This document shows positions 33,797 through 42,198 of a DNA stretch of 64,000 bases, piece after piece. The DNA lies in assembly GCF_900103785.1 (NCBI RefSeq), contig NZ_FNHE01000008.1, positions 191,270 through 255,269 of the forward strand, written 5' to 3'. The stretch is from Geodermatophilus siccatus. Lineage in GTDB: Bacteria > Actinomycetota > Actinomycetes > Mycobacteriales > Geodermatophilaceae. Under the pieces are notes generated by a model. That model did not search any database, was not told the DNA's origin, and saw only the letters and a list, made by a program, of their open reading frames with translations. Position numbers and translations under genes: made by a program. Position 1 is the stretch's first letter; each line of letters starts with the position of its first letter.

Positions 33797-34366
33797 TCAG
33801 GTGCGGTCGCGCCGGCGTTCGATCGCCTCGAGCACCGTCCTGCGGCCCTCGCCCAGCTCGCGCTCGGCCCGCTCGGCGCGGTCGAGCTGGGAGTCGCCGC
33901 TCATCGCCGACACCCGCTTGCGCGCCTCGGCGGCGTCGACGTCGAGCAGCTCGGCGGCCTTCCGGGCCTCCTCGGCCGCGTCGGTGTCGGCCACGTGCTG
34001 CTCGTCGCCCTCCCGCTTCCGCCGGTCGGTGGCCGCCTCCTCGTCGTCGGTGAGCAGCTGCCAGGCGGCGTCGGGCAGGTAGCGCCGGGTCCCGTCGGCA
34101 CCGCGGGCGCGGTCGCCGCCGTCCGCGGTGCGCCACTCCTGGTCGGTCCACTCCCGCAGGTGCTCCTGCGACTCCGTGCGCTCGCCCTCGTGCCGGTAGC
34201 CGCCGCCGTGCGCCTCGTACTCGTGCGTGAGCAGCTGGCTCTTGCGGGCGCTCCACTGCCCGGGCCGCCCGCCGCGGTCGCCCGCCTTGATCTGCTCCTT
34301 GAGCCGCGCGCGCAGCTCCGGGTCCGTGTAGTCCGCCGCGTAGTCCTCCGCCGACTTCCCGCTCAT
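33797..34366 (-). CDS. Highly charged protein, DUF5872-like N-terminus
   Basis: A 189-residue, hydrophilic, low-complexity protein rich in Glu, Arg, Asp and Ala with no TM or signal. The N-terminal 70 residues (YTDPELRARLKEQIKAGDRG, GQWSARKSQLLTHEYEAHGGGY) resemble the DUF5872 family, whose function is unknown to me. The C-terminal half (EARKAAELLDVDAAEARKRV) is predicted helical, perhaps coiled coil. Its ATG overlaps the AraC gene stop by 4 nt (ATGA), so the two are translationally coupled. DNA- or stress-related roles are possible but unsupported. Confidence 0.7.
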   Translation of the reverse strand: MSGKSAEDYAADYTDPELRARLKEQIKAGDRGGRPGQWSARKSQLLTHEYEAHGGGYRHEGERTESQEHLREWTDQEWRTADGGDRARGADGTRRYLPDAAWQLLTDDEEAATDRRKREGDEQHVADTDAAEEARKAAELLDVDAAEARKRVSAMSGDSQLDRAERAERELGEGRRTVLEAIERRRDRT

Positions 34367-35490
34367 GGCCGCCCGGGTACCCACGGTGTAGCCGCTCCAC
34401 CCACGCCGGTCGGGACGCTCGGCCGGCCGGCTTCCCCGCCGGCGCGGGCAGCCTGTGCCCAGCGGCGCGGGCTGACGCCCTTCCAGCGCCGGAAGGCGTG
34501 CACGAAACTCGAGGCCTCCGAGTAGCCGATGCGCTCGGCGACCTGCTCGATGCTCAGGCCCGCGGTCACCAGCAGCTCCTCCGCGAGGTACTCGCGGGTC
34601 TGCTCCACGACGGCGCGGAAACTCGTCCCCTCCTCGTCGAGGTGCCGGCGCAGCGTCCGCACGCTCATGTGCAGCGCGGCGGCGACCTGTTGCTGGCCGG
34701 GCATCCGCCGCGGGTCCCGCAGCAGCAGGTCGCGCACCCGGCCGCTCGTGCCGCGGCGTGACTGGCGGCGCTCGAGCAGGTCGCGGCACTGCGCCTCGCA
34801 CAGGGCGGCGGTCAGCGGAGCCGCCTGGGGGAGGGGGTGGTCGAGCAGTCCGGCGTCGAAGGTCAGGACCGAGCGGGGTGCTGCGAAGTCGGGCCGCACG
34901 CCGAAGGCCGCCTCGTACGGCCCCGGGTCCGCGGGCGCGGGCAGCCGCAGCGCCACGCGCAGCGGCACGACCACCTCCCCGAGCCTCTCGCGCCAGAGCT
35001 GCAGGGCCGCGGTGGTGTCGCGCAGCAGCACGAACCGCCGCACCGGCTCGGGCAGTTCCAGGTCGTCGAAGAACAGCGCGAGCTCGCCGTCGCCCTCGTG
35101 CGCGCTGATGCGCGTCAGGGCGTAGGTGAGGTCGAGGAAGCGCATGGCCACCTCGTTGCTCTCCCGGATGGTGCGGCTCGTGAGGAGGGCGAAGCCCCAG
35201 ATCCCGTAGGTGGTCAGCCGGTAGCGCGCGCCGGCCGTCAGACCGATCGTCTCGGGCAGCTCGTCGGTGAGCGTGGCGATGAGGCGCACCTCCTGCGCGG
35301 CGGTGATCTCCGCGGCGGGGTCGCTGAGCGCCGCCTCGTCCATCCCGGTGCCGGCGAGCACCCGTGCGGGCGGCAGACCGTGCTCGGCCGCGAGCGCGCA
35401 CAGCAGCGCCGCACTGCCCGTCCCGCGGGCGGCGGCGTCGATGGGGTTGGCCGGATCGAACAACTCGTGGCCGATTGTGCCATGGCTCAC
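34363..35490 (-). CDS. AraC family regulator with N-terminal arabinose-binding-like domain
   Basis: A 375-residue protein. The N-terminal ligand domain (about residues 30-220) resembles the OruR/ArgR-type AraC sensor domain (LTAGARYRLTTYGIWGFALLTS). The C-terminal AraC double HTH is about 265-355 (VAAALHMSVRTLRRHLDEEG, VAERIGYSEASSFVHAFRRWKGVSPRRW). GTG 35490 is the likely start. It is divergent from a flavin monooxygenase gene (60-bp gap), so it likely activates the monooxygenase-esterase pair in response to their substrate. A DUF5872-like gene is coupled downstream. Confidence 0.9.
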   Translation of the reverse strand: MSHGTIGHELFDPANPIDAAARGTGSAALLCALAAEHGLPPARVLAGTGMDEAALSDPAAEITAAQEVRLIATLTDELPETIGLTAGARYRLTTYGIWGFALLTSRTIRESNEVAMRFLDLTYALTRISAHEGDGELALFFDDLELPEPVRRFVLLRDTTAALQLWRERLGEVVVPLRVALRLPAPADPGPYEAAFGVRPDFAAPRSVLTFDAGLLDHPLPQAAPLTAALCEAQCRDLLERRQSRRGTSGRVRDLLLRDPRRMPGQQQVAAALHMSVRTLRRHLDEEGTSFRAVVEQTREYLAEELLVTAGLSIEQVAERIGYSEASSFVHAFRRWKGVSPRRWAQAARAGGEAGRPSVPTGVGGAATPWVPGRP

Positions 35491-35550
35491 ACCGGGGTCG
35501 GTTCCTACCGTCCGAGTGGTGCAGGTCACGCAGAGAGTGGAGGTCCGGGC

Positions 35551-37050
35551 ATGACGCTGACCGAACGAGCGGTGGAGACCGAGCAGGGGAGCGAGCACGT
35601 CGACGTGCTCATCGTCGGTGCGGGGATCTCCGGGATCGGCGCCGCGCACCACCTGAGGGAACGGTTCCCCGACCGGTCCTTCGTCGTCCTCGACGCGCTG
35701 GAGGCCCGCGGCGGCACCTGGTGGACCCACCGCTACCCCGGCGCCCGCTCGGACAGCGACCTGTTCACCTTCGGTTACCGGTTCAAGCCGTGGCGCGGGC
35801 CCTCGATCGCGACCTCCGAGGAGATCCTCTCCTACCTCGACGAGGTCATCGAGGAGGACGACCTCGGCGGCGTGATCCGTCACCGGCACCGGGTCACCGC
35901 TGCGAGCTGGTCCACCGAGGACCGGCGCTGGACGGTGCAGGTCACCCGCGAGGACACCGGGGAGCACCTGCGGTTCACCACCGACTTCCTGTGGATGTGC
36001 CAGGGCTACTACGACCACTCCGGCCCCCACCGCCCGCAGTGGGAGGGGATGGACCGGTTCCGCGGCGTGGTCGTGCACCCCCAGCAGTGGCCCGACGACC
36101 TGGACCACGCCGGCAAGCGCGTCGTCGTCATCGGCTCCGGCGCGACGGCGGCGACCCTCGTCCCGGCCATGGCGCAGACCGCAGCACACGTGACGATGCT
36201 CCAGCGCTCGCCGACGTTCTTCTTCGCCCGCCCCAGGACCCACGAGCTGGCGGAGACGCTGCGGGCCCTGGACGTCCCCGACGAGTGGACGCACGAGATC
36301 CTCCGGCGCGCCTACATCGCCGAGAGCGACGAGATCACCCGGATGTCCTTCGAGTCCCCGGACGAGCTGCGGGCGTTCCTCGTCGAGTCGATGCGCCCGC
36401 TGCTCCCCGAGGGGTTCGACATCGACAAGCACTTCAACCCCCGCTACCGCCCGTGGCAGCAGCGCCTGGCCGTCGTCCCCGACGGGGACCTGTTCACGGC
36501 ACTGCGCGAGGGCACGGCCTCGGTGGTCACCGACACCATCGAGACGTTCACCGAGACCGGGATCCGGCTGACCTCTGGGGAGGAGCTCGAGGCGGACGTC
36601 GTCGTCACCGCCACCGGTTTCGACCTCAGCCTCTTCGGTGGGGTCGCGTTCACCGTCGACGGCGAGCCGGTCGACTTCACCGAACGCGTGACCTGGCGCG
36701 GCATCATGATCAGCGGCGTGCCGAACATGGCCTACGTGTTCGGCTACTTCCGCAACAGCTGGACGCTGCGCGCCGACCTGGTCAGCGAGTTCGTGTGCCG
36801 GCTGCTGGCGCACGTGCAGGAGCAGGGCGCCACCGTCGTCGTCCCCACCCTGCGCCCCGAGGACGCGGACATGCCGTTGCGGTCGTGGGCCGACCCGGAG
36901 AACTTCAACCCGGGCTACGTCATGCGCTCGATGCACCTCATGTTCAAGCAGGGTGACCGCGAGCCGTGGACCCACCTGCTCGAGTACGCGGAGGAGCGGA
37001 CGGCGCTGCCCGCGGCCGACCTCGACGACAAGTCGCTCCAGTACAGCTGA
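35551..37050 (+). CDS. Flavin-containing monooxygenase, Baeyer-Villiger type
   Basis: A 499-residue protein with two Rossmann motifs: FAD (LIVGAGISGIGAAHHL, about residues 20-35) and NADPH (VVVIGSGATAATLVPAMA, about 190-207). Between them lies FRGVVVHPQQWPDD, a variant of the FxGxxxHxxxW fingerprint with Pro replacing Thr, as in class I BVMO/FMO relatives. ATG 35551 follows GGAGG. The next gene is an HSL-type esterase and an AraC regulator is divergent. Ketone to ester to alcohol plus acid is therefore a coherent two-step route (inference); the substrate is unknown. Confidence 0.92.
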   Translation: MTLTERAVETEQGSEHVDVLIVGAGISGIGAAHHLRERFPDRSFVVLDALEARGGTWWTHRYPGARSDSDLFTFGYRFKPWRGPSIATSEEILSYLDEVIEEDDLGGVIRHRHRVTAASWSTEDRRWTVQVTREDTGEHLRFTTDFLWMCQGYYDHSGPHRPQWEGMDRFRGVVVHPQQWPDDLDHAGKRVVVIGSGATAATLVPAMAQTAAHVTMLQRSPTFFFARPRTHELAETLRALDVPDEWTHEILRRAYIAESDEITRMSFESPDELRAFLVESMRPLLPEGFDIDKHFNPRYRPWQQRLAVVPDGDLFTALREGTASVVTDTIETFTETGIRLTSGEELEADVVVTATGFDLSLFGGVAFTVDGEPVDFTERVTWRGIMISGVPNMAYVFGYFRNSWTLRADLVSEFVCRLLAHVQEQGATVVVPTLRPEDADMPLRSWADPENFNPGYVMRSMHLMFKQGDREPWTHLLEYAEERTALPAADLDDKSLQYS

Positions 37051-37124
37051 GACGCCCCACCTGATCCACCGGCGGACGCCCGCACGTCCCGCCGTCCCAT
37101 CCCTCCCAGAGTCAGGAGACCTCC

Positions 37125-38060
37125 GTGCCGGTCGACCCGCACATCGCAGCGATGCTCACCATGATGGACGAGGCGGGCATGCCGCCCATGTACGAGGGGA
37201 GCCCCGAGGCGGGGCGCGCCCTGTACCTGCAGCTCACCCACGGCGCCCGGACCCCCGAGCAGCTCGTCCCCGTGGCGAGCACCGAGGACCGCACCGTCCC
37301 CGGCGCCGAGGGCGACCTGCGGGCGCGGGTCTACCGACCCGAGGGCGAGGGCAGCTTCCCGACCGTCGTCTTCTTCCACGGCGGCGGCTGGGTGATCGGC
37401 GACCTGGACACCCACGACAACATGGCCCGCACCGTCTGCCGCGGTGCCCGGGCGGTCGTTCTCGCGGTCGACTACCGGCTGGCGCCCGAGCACCCGTTCC
37501 CCGCCGCGGCCGAGGACGCCGTGGCCGCGGCCCGCTGGGTGGCCCAGCACCTCGGCGAGCTCGGCGGGGACGACCGGCTCGCGGTCGCCGGCGACAGTGC
37601 CGGCGGCAACCTCGCCGCCGTCGTGGCCCAGCAGCTGACCGCCGACGGCACCCCGCTGGTCGGGCAGTTCCTCGTCTACCCGGCGGTCGACGCCGAGGGC
37701 GAGTACCCCTCCCGCGTGGAGAACGCCAAGGGCTACTTCCTCGAGAAGGACACCATGGACTGGTTCTACGGCCACTACGCCGGGGCCTGGGAGGACGCGA
37801 AGGACGCCCGGTTGTCCCCGCTGCACGGCGCCGACCTGAGCGCCCTGCCCCCGGCGGTCATCGTCACGGCGGAGTACGACCCGCTGCGCGACGAGGGCGA
37901 GGCCTACGGGGCAGCGCTGCAGGCCGCCGGTGTCCGCGCCGACGTGCACCGCTACGACGGCATGATCCACGGCTTCTTCGACATGGGCCCGGTCTCGCCG
38001 GCCGCGCAGGCCGCCATCGACGAGAGCTGCGCGCGCTTCGGGGGGCTGCTCCGGGGCTGA
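37125..38060 (+). CDS. Alpha/beta hydrolase (HSL family esterase)
   Basis: A 311-residue hormone-sensitive-lipase family esterase. It has the oxyanion motif FFHGGGWVIGD, the nucleophile elbow VAGDSAGGNLA, the acid in TAEYDPLRDEG and the His in DGMIHGFFDMG. GTG 37125 with AGGAGA upstream. It follows the monooxygenase by 74 nt on the same strand and probably hydrolyses the ester that enzyme makes. A 16-bp hairpin follows. Confidence 0.95.
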   Translation: MPVDPHIAAMLTMMDEAGMPPMYEGSPEAGRALYLQLTHGARTPEQLVPVASTEDRTVPGAEGDLRARVYRPEGEGSFPTVVFFHGGGWVIGDLDTHDNMARTVCRGARAVVLAVDYRLAPEHPFPAAAEDAVAAARWVAQHLGELGGDDRLAVAGDSAGGNLAAVVAQQLTADGTPLVGQFLVYPAVDAEGEYPSRVENAKGYFLEKDTMDWFYGHYAGAWEDAKDARLSPLHGADLSALPPAVIVTAEYDPLRDEGEAYGAALQAAGVRADVHRYDGMIHGFFDMGPVSPAAQAAIDESCARFGGLLRG

Positions 38061-38083
38061 GGAACCCGAGGTCCGGCCGCGCC

Positions 38084-38116
38084 CGGCCCCGACCGGCGGA
38101 CCGCCGGTCGGGGCCG
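38084..38116. terminator. Bidirectional hairpin terminator
   Basis: A nearly uninterrupted palindrome with 16-nt arms (38084-38099 and 38101-38116) between the convergent esterase and STAS genes. Confidence 0.8.
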
Positions 38117-38156
38117 CGCACGGTCCCGACGTCGACGTCCTGGGGCGACCGCGGGG

Positions 38157-38480
38157 TCAGCCGGTGCGGGCGCCGGGCCCCCGGCCGGTCAACACCCGCG
38201 TGACCGCGGGGGAGGGGCGCAGCTCCACGGGACGGCCGGCCAGCTCGGCGGCCTCGACGTGGTCGAGCAGCAGCTCCGCGCCGGGCTCGGACAGCGCGGT
38301 CACCGACCGGGCGTCGATGCGGTCGACGCGTGCCGGCTCGCGGCCGTAGCGCCGCCAGAACGCGTCGACGGCGGCGGCGTCGACCGCGCCGGCCAGGCAG
38401 AGCAGCCGCCCGCCGGTGGTGTTCAGCAGGCGGACGACGCCGCGCCTGCTCAGCGGGCTGTCGGGGGCCTCCGGGCTCAC
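38157..38480 (-). CDS. Small STAS-domain-like protein
   Basis: A 107-residue protein. The core fits a STAS fold: GGRLLCLAGAVDAAAVDAFW, then VDRIDARSVTALSEPGAELLLDHVEAAELAGRPVEL with the strand-loop-helix around RSVTALSEPG, as in anti-sigma-factor antagonists (Asp and Ser at the phosphorylation region). GTG 38480 is adopted, but a Shine-Dalgarno directly abuts it, so the start is uncertain. It is divergent from threonine dehydratase with no anti-sigma partner nearby. Role unknown. Confidence 0.7.
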   Translation of the reverse strand: MSPEAPDSPLSRRGVVRLLNTTGGRLLCLAGAVDAAAVDAFWRRYGREPARVDRIDARSVTALSEPGAELLLDHVEAAELAGRPVELRPSPAVTRVLTGRGPGARTG

Positions 38481-38583
38481 CTCCCCAGTGTGCGGTCGTC
38501 CGGTCCGCCGTACCGGCCGGGCCCGGTCGAGCGCGGTCCCGGCCGGTCGGGGTCCGCGCGGTCCGGGCGGGGAGGATGGGAGC

Positions 38584-39867
38584 GTGGAGAACCTCCTCGA
38601 CGTCGCAGACCCCGGGACGGCGCAGCGCCTGGGCGCCGAGATCGAGGCGGCCGCCCGCCGGCTGGCCGGGGTGGTGGAGCGGACGCCGCTGCAGCGCAAC
38701 GCGCGGCTGTCGCAGGCGACCGGGACCGACGTCTGGCTCAAGCGCGAGGACCTGCAGGTCGGCCGGTCCTACAAGATCCGCGGCGCCTACAACACGATCA
38801 GCCAGCTGGACGCCGGTCGGCAGGCCGCCGGGGTCGTGTGCGCCAGCGCCGGCAACCACGGGCAGGGCGTCGCCTACGCCTGCCGGGCGCTGGGGGTGCG
38901 CGGCGCGGTCGTCGTCCCGGGGACGACGCCGCGGCAGAAGCGCGACCGCATCGCCGCGCTCGGCGGGGAGATGGTCGACCTGGTCGTCACCGGCGACACC
39001 TACGACGAGGCCGCGGCCGCCGCGCTGGCCCACGCGCGGGACACCGGCGCGACGCTGGTGCCCGCCTTCGACGCCGTCCCCACCGTGGTCGGGCAGGGGA
39101 CCGTCGCCCTCGAGCTCCTCGAGCAGCTGCCCGCCCCCCCGGACGTCGTCGTCCTCCCCGTCGGCGGCGGTGGCCTGCTGGCCGGCTGCGCGACGTGGCT
39201 GCGGCAGCACAGCCCCGGCACCCGCATCGTCGGCGTCGAGCCGGCCGGGGCGGCGAGCATGGCCGCGGCGCTGGCGGCCGGGGAGCCGGTGGAGCTGCCG
39301 CAGCTGGACACGTTCGTCGACGGCGCCGCCGTCCGCCGGGTCGGCGAGGTGACGTTCCCGCTGGTGCGGAACTCCGGGGCGGAGCTGGTCGCGGTGCCCG
39401 AGGGCCAGATCTGCACCGAGATGCTCGACCTCTACCAGGTGGACGGCGTCATCGCCGAGCCCGCCGGGGCGCTGGCGACCGCCGCGCTGACCGGCGGGCT
39501 GGTGCCGGTCGAGCCGGGGCAGACGGTGGTCTGCCTGCTGTCGGGCGGCAACAACGACGTCAGCCGCTACGGCGAGGTGGTGGAGCGCTCGCTGGTGCAC
39601 CGCGGCCTCAAGCACTACTTCCTCGTCGAGTTCCCGCAGGAGCCCGGCGCGCTGCGGCGCTTCCTCGACGAGGTGCTCGGCCCGGACGACGACATCGTGC
39701 TGTTCGAGTACGTCAAGCGCGACAACCGCGAGACCGGCGCCGCGCTCACCGGCATCGAGCTCGGCAGCGCGGCGGACTTCCCGGTGCTGCTGGCCCGGAT
39801 CGAGGCCAGCCCGCTGCGCATCCAGCACGTCGCCCCCGGGACGACGGCCTACCGCTTCCTCGTGTGA
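38584..39867 (+). CDS. ilvA: Threonine ammonia-lyase (threonine dehydratase) with ACT-like domain
   Basis: A 427-residue PLP enzyme. The PLP Lys lies in GRSYKIRGAYNT (about residue 62), the phosphate-binding Gly loop is PVGGGGLLAGC (about residues 194-204) and the CASAGNHGQG loop is present. One ACT-like regulatory domain is at about 340-425 (HYFLVEFPQEPGALRRFLDEV), as in the short actinobacterial IlvA. It converts threonine to 2-oxobutanoate and ammonia for isoleucine. GTG 38584 follows GGGGAGGA. Confidence 0.93.
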   Translation: MENLLDVADPGTAQRLGAEIEAAARRLAGVVERTPLQRNARLSQATGTDVWLKREDLQVGRSYKIRGAYNTISQLDAGRQAAGVVCASAGNHGQGVAYACRALGVRGAVVVPGTTPRQKRDRIAALGGEMVDLVVTGDTYDEAAAAALAHARDTGATLVPAFDAVPTVVGQGTVALELLEQLPAPPDVVVLPVGGGGLLAGCATWLRQHSPGTRIVGVEPAGAASMAAALAAGEPVELPQLDTFVDGAAVRRVGEVTFPLVRNSGAELVAVPEGQICTEMLDLYQVDGVIAEPAGALATAALTGGLVPVEPGQTVVCLLSGGNNDVSRYGEVVERSLVHRGLKHYFLVEFPQEPGALRRFLDEVLGPDDDIVLFEYVKRDNRETGAALTGIELGSAADFPVLLARIEASPLRIQHVAPGTTAYRFLV

Positions 39868-39868
39868 C

Positions 39869-40351
39869 GTGCGCGGGGTGACCACCCGGCCGCTGACCGT
39901 GGGCGACCGCGAGCTCCTCCGGACGGCGACCCTGGCGAACGTGAACTGGTCGGGGGAGCAGCGGTTCACGCACCGCGACGTCGACGAGCGGCCCGACCTC
40001 CGCCACTACACCCTGTTCCGGCCCGAGCGCGGCGACCTCGGGTTCGTGGCCGTGACCCAGGGCCTGGTGGTGGGCGCGGTCTGGGCGCTGTTCCTCGGCA
40101 GCGACGACCCCGGCTACGGGTTCGTGGCGGACGGCGTCCCGGAGCTCAGCCTCTGCGTCTGGTCGGGGTACCGCGGCCGGGGCATCGGCGGCGAGCTGCT
40201 GCAGCAGGCGCTCACCGAGGCGCGCCGGCGGGGGATCGGGCGGGTGGGCCTCAGCGTCGAGGCCGGGAACCCGTCGGTGCGCCTGTACCGGTCGGCCGGT
40301 TTCACGCCGGTGCCGGGCGCGGCCGAGGGGACCCTGGCCGTCGACCTCTGA
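39869..40351 (+). CDS. GNAT family N-acetyltransferase
   Basis: A 160-residue GNAT protein. The acetyl-CoA loop SGYRGRGIGGELLQQAL (motif A, Q/RxxGxG/A) is at about residues 100-115, and motif B is GLSVEAGNPSVRLYRSAGF. It starts 1 nt after the threonine dehydratase stop (GTG 39869, with an alternative GTG at 39878), so it is probably co-translated. The acceptor substrate cannot be inferred. Confidence 0.88.
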   Translation: MRGVTTRPLTVGDRELLRTATLANVNWSGEQRFTHRDVDERPDLRHYTLFRPERGDLGFVAVTQGLVVGAVWALFLGSDDPGYGFVADGVPELSLCVWSGYRGRGIGGELLQQALTEARRRGIGRVGLSVEAGNPSVRLYRSAGFTPVPGAAEGTLAVDL

Positions 40352-40355
40352 CCCG

Positions 40356-40379
40356 GCGGCTCGGCTCCGGTCGAGCCGC
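40356..40379 (+). terminator. Possible short hairpin terminator
   Basis: 8-bp stem GCGGCTCG/CGAGCCGC with an 8-nt loop just after the acetyltransferase stop. Confidence 0.4.
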
Positions 40380-40549
40380 GCGGCCAGGCGTGCAGCCGGG
40401 CGCCGAGCACCGGGTCGAGCGAGCCGGCCCAGGCCCCCGGCCCGGCGCGTCCCAGCGAGGCCACGGGCCGTTGCCAGCTCCGTCACAGGTTCGCGCTCCA
40501 CCATCTCCTCGACGGCTGGACACACCGGCCGCTGACCGAGGAGACCACC

Positions 40550-41104
40550 GTGCGCAAGAAGTTGGTCGTCGCCGCCGCAGCAGGCGCCCTGACGCTGACC
40601 GGACTGGCCGTGGCCGTTCCCGCCGTCGCGGCCACCGATGAGACGGACGGCACGTCGACGTCCGTCGTGGACCGCATCAAGGACGCCCTCTCCGGCCTGG
40701 TCGAGGACGGGTCGATCAGCCAGGAGCAGGCCGACGAGGTGGCCACCACGCTCAGCGATGCCGACCTCGGGTGGCACGGCCACCACGGCGGCTGGTTCGG
40801 CCTCGAGACCGCCGCCGAGGCGCTGGGCACGACCGAGGACGAGCTGCGGACCGCGCTGGAGGCCGACGGTGCCACGCTCGCGAAGGTCGCCGAGGAGAAG
40901 GGTGTCGCGGTGGACACGCTCGTCGACGCGCTGGTGGAGGCCAAGCAGGAGCGCATCGCGCAGGCCGTCGAGAGCGGGATGCCCCAGGACGTGGCCGACG
41001 AGCGGCTGGCCGACCTGGAGCAGCAGGTCACCGAGTGGGTCAACTCGACTCGTGAGGACATATCGGGGCGCGGCTGGTGGGGCCACCGCGACGCCGACGA
41101 CTGA
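40550..41104 (+). CDS. Secreted protein of unknown function
   Basis: A 184-residue protein with a clear Sec signal peptide (MRKKLVVAAAAGALTLTGLA, cleavage probably after AVPAVA-A near residue 28). The mature part is acidic and helical, with two similar segments: DGSISQEQADEVATTLSDAD and, later, AAEALGTTEDELRTALEADG followed by EEKGVAVDTLVDALVEAKQE. Gly/His/Trp patches (GWHGHHGGWFG and GRGWWGHRDADD) flank them. GTG 40550 with GAGGAGA upstream. Similar small secreted proteins are common in actinobacteria, but I know no function. Confidence 0.8.
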   Translation: MRKKLVVAAAAGALTLTGLAVAVPAVAATDETDGTSTSVVDRIKDALSGLVEDGSISQEQADEVATTLSDADLGWHGHHGGWFGLETAAEALGTTEDELRTALEADGATLAKVAEEKGVAVDTLVDALVEAKQERIAQAVESGMPQDVADERLADLEQQVTEWVNSTREDISGRGWWGHRDADD

Positions 41105-41118
41105 CCCGCGCGCCAGCA

Positions 41119-41153
41119 GAGCGGCGCCGTCCCCCCGTGGGGCGGCGCCGCTC
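41119..41153 (+). terminator. Hairpin terminator after the secreted protein
   Basis: 11-bp perfect stem (41119-41129 with 41143-41153), extended by a G-U and three more pairs, 15 nt after the stop. Confidence 0.8.
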
Positions 41154-41186
41154 GGCTGTCCGGCGGGGTGGACGGCCGAGCGGAGT

Positions 41187-41205
41187 GGAGGTTAGCCTGG
41201 CCTTA
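41187..41205 (+). promoter_or_regulatory. Putative iron box (IdeR/DmdR-like site)
   Basis: The 19-mer here agrees with the classical TTAGGTTAGGCTAACCTAA consensus at 14 positions, including the AGG, TTAG, CT and CCT blocks. It ends about 43 nt before the start of the ABC-ATPase-like gene. The match was made by eye; no binding evidence. Confidence 0.5.
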
Positions 41206-41247
41206 CCGCGTCCGGACGGGCGGGAGCACGAGGCGAGGGAGATCCGC

Positions 41248-41676
41248 GTGGGGCTGCGACTGCCGGTCGGCGACGTGACCGTGCTGCTGGGCCCGGCGGC
41301 TGCCCGCCGTCAGGTGATGGCTGCGCTCGACGACGACAGCGGCCGCTGCGCCTCCGGGCACTCCGCGGTCCGCGTGCAGCGCCTCGCGGCAGCCGCGGAC
41401 GACGACGTGGACCGGCGCATCGAGGCGATCGAGGCCGTGCGCGAGGCCGGGGCGACGATCGTGCTGGTCGACCGGCTCACCGAGGGGCTGGCCGCGCCGG
41501 ACCGCCGCGCGGTCCTCACGGCGCTGCGCCCGGTGGCCACCGGTGGCCGGGCGGTCCTGGTGGACGACGACGACCCGGTCGCCGCGCTGGCGGTGGCCGA
41601 CGGCGCGCTGCGCGCCGACCCGGCCGGCGGGTTGTCGACCGAGTCGCTCGGGGACCTGGGCTACCTGGCCTCGTAG
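41248..41676 (+). CDS. Small degenerate ABC-ATPase-like protein
   Basis: A 142-residue protein. The N-terminal VTVLLGPAAARRQVMAALDD occupies the place of a Walker A strand but lacks GxxGK. The later segment TIVLVDRLTEGLAAPDRRAV, then GRAVLVDDDDPVAALAVADG, reads like the Walker B/D-loop/H-loop end of an ABC ATPase with the catalytic Glu and His replaced. GTG 41248 follows GAGGGAGA; an extended frame to 41077 is not favoured. No permease partner is adjacent. A putative iron box lies upstream. Either a regulatory relic or a new small protein; ATP hydrolysis looks unlikely. Confidence 0.55.
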   Translation: MGLRLPVGDVTVLLGPAAARRQVMAALDDDSGRCASGHSAVRVQRLAAAADDDVDRRIEAIEAVREAGATIVLVDRLTEGLAAPDRRAVLTALRPVATGGRAVLVDDDDPVAALAVADGALRADPAGGLSTESLGDLGYLAS

Positions 41677-41748
41677 CCGGATGACCCCGCCGCCCCCGAC
41701 TGCTCGCAGGCTCGCAGCGGGACCCTGCAGCGGGACGGTTGGATCAGG

Positions 41749-42039
41749 TCACCTGGCCTCGTAGGTGAGGCAGTCCGCAGCGTCGGTGCTCGGCCCGACC
41801 TGCACACCGGGGGCGTGGCACTCGAGCTTGTCGTTGTGCACGCAGTCCGAGCGGTGGCAGGCGCCGACCAGCCCGTTGCGGTCCAGCCCGCCGCGGAAGC
41901 TGATCTCCACGAAGGTGCCGCAGTGTGCGTGGTCACCCCCCACGGTGATCGCGCCCGCGTGGCAGCTGTGCTCGGAGTTGTACGAGCAGCTGTCGACGGT
42001 GCAGTTCTGGACCTGGGGCATGTCCTGGAGAGAGGTCAT
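41749..42039 (-). CDS. DUF1540 domain protein
   Basis: A 96-residue Cys-rich protein with two DUF1540 units: [20 protein letters not shown] and [20 protein letters not shown]. Each carries a C(x4)C...C arrangement plus further Cys, suggesting two small metal or Fe-binding knots. ATG 42039 is chosen because family members begin just before the first unit; GTG 42054 is possible. It converges with the ABC-like gene. Function of the family is unknown. Confidence 0.85.
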   Translation of the reverse strand: MTSLQDMPQVQNCTVDSCSYNSEHSCHAGAITVGGDHAHCGTFVEISFRGGLDRNGLVGACHRSDCVHNDKLECHAPGVQVGPSTDAADCLTYEAR

Positions 42040-42198
42040 GGGCAAGGTTGGCACGTCCCCCGGGGGCCCGCCAGCAAACTGAGGCTTGCCTACGTGCAGG
42101 TCAGAGGCCCCGTCTCACAGCGGTCTCACAGCTGGTCCACCCCCCTCGTCGAGCTCCGGCGGGGACCATGGCGGGAGAACAGGAGGAGGTGGCCGCAC

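Noticed and set aside
41663-41764. Direct repeat ACCTGGCCTCGTAG at 41663-41676 and 41751-41764
   Set aside because: 14 bp only; each copy encodes the end of a different convergent gene, so chance or compositional similarity is sufficient.
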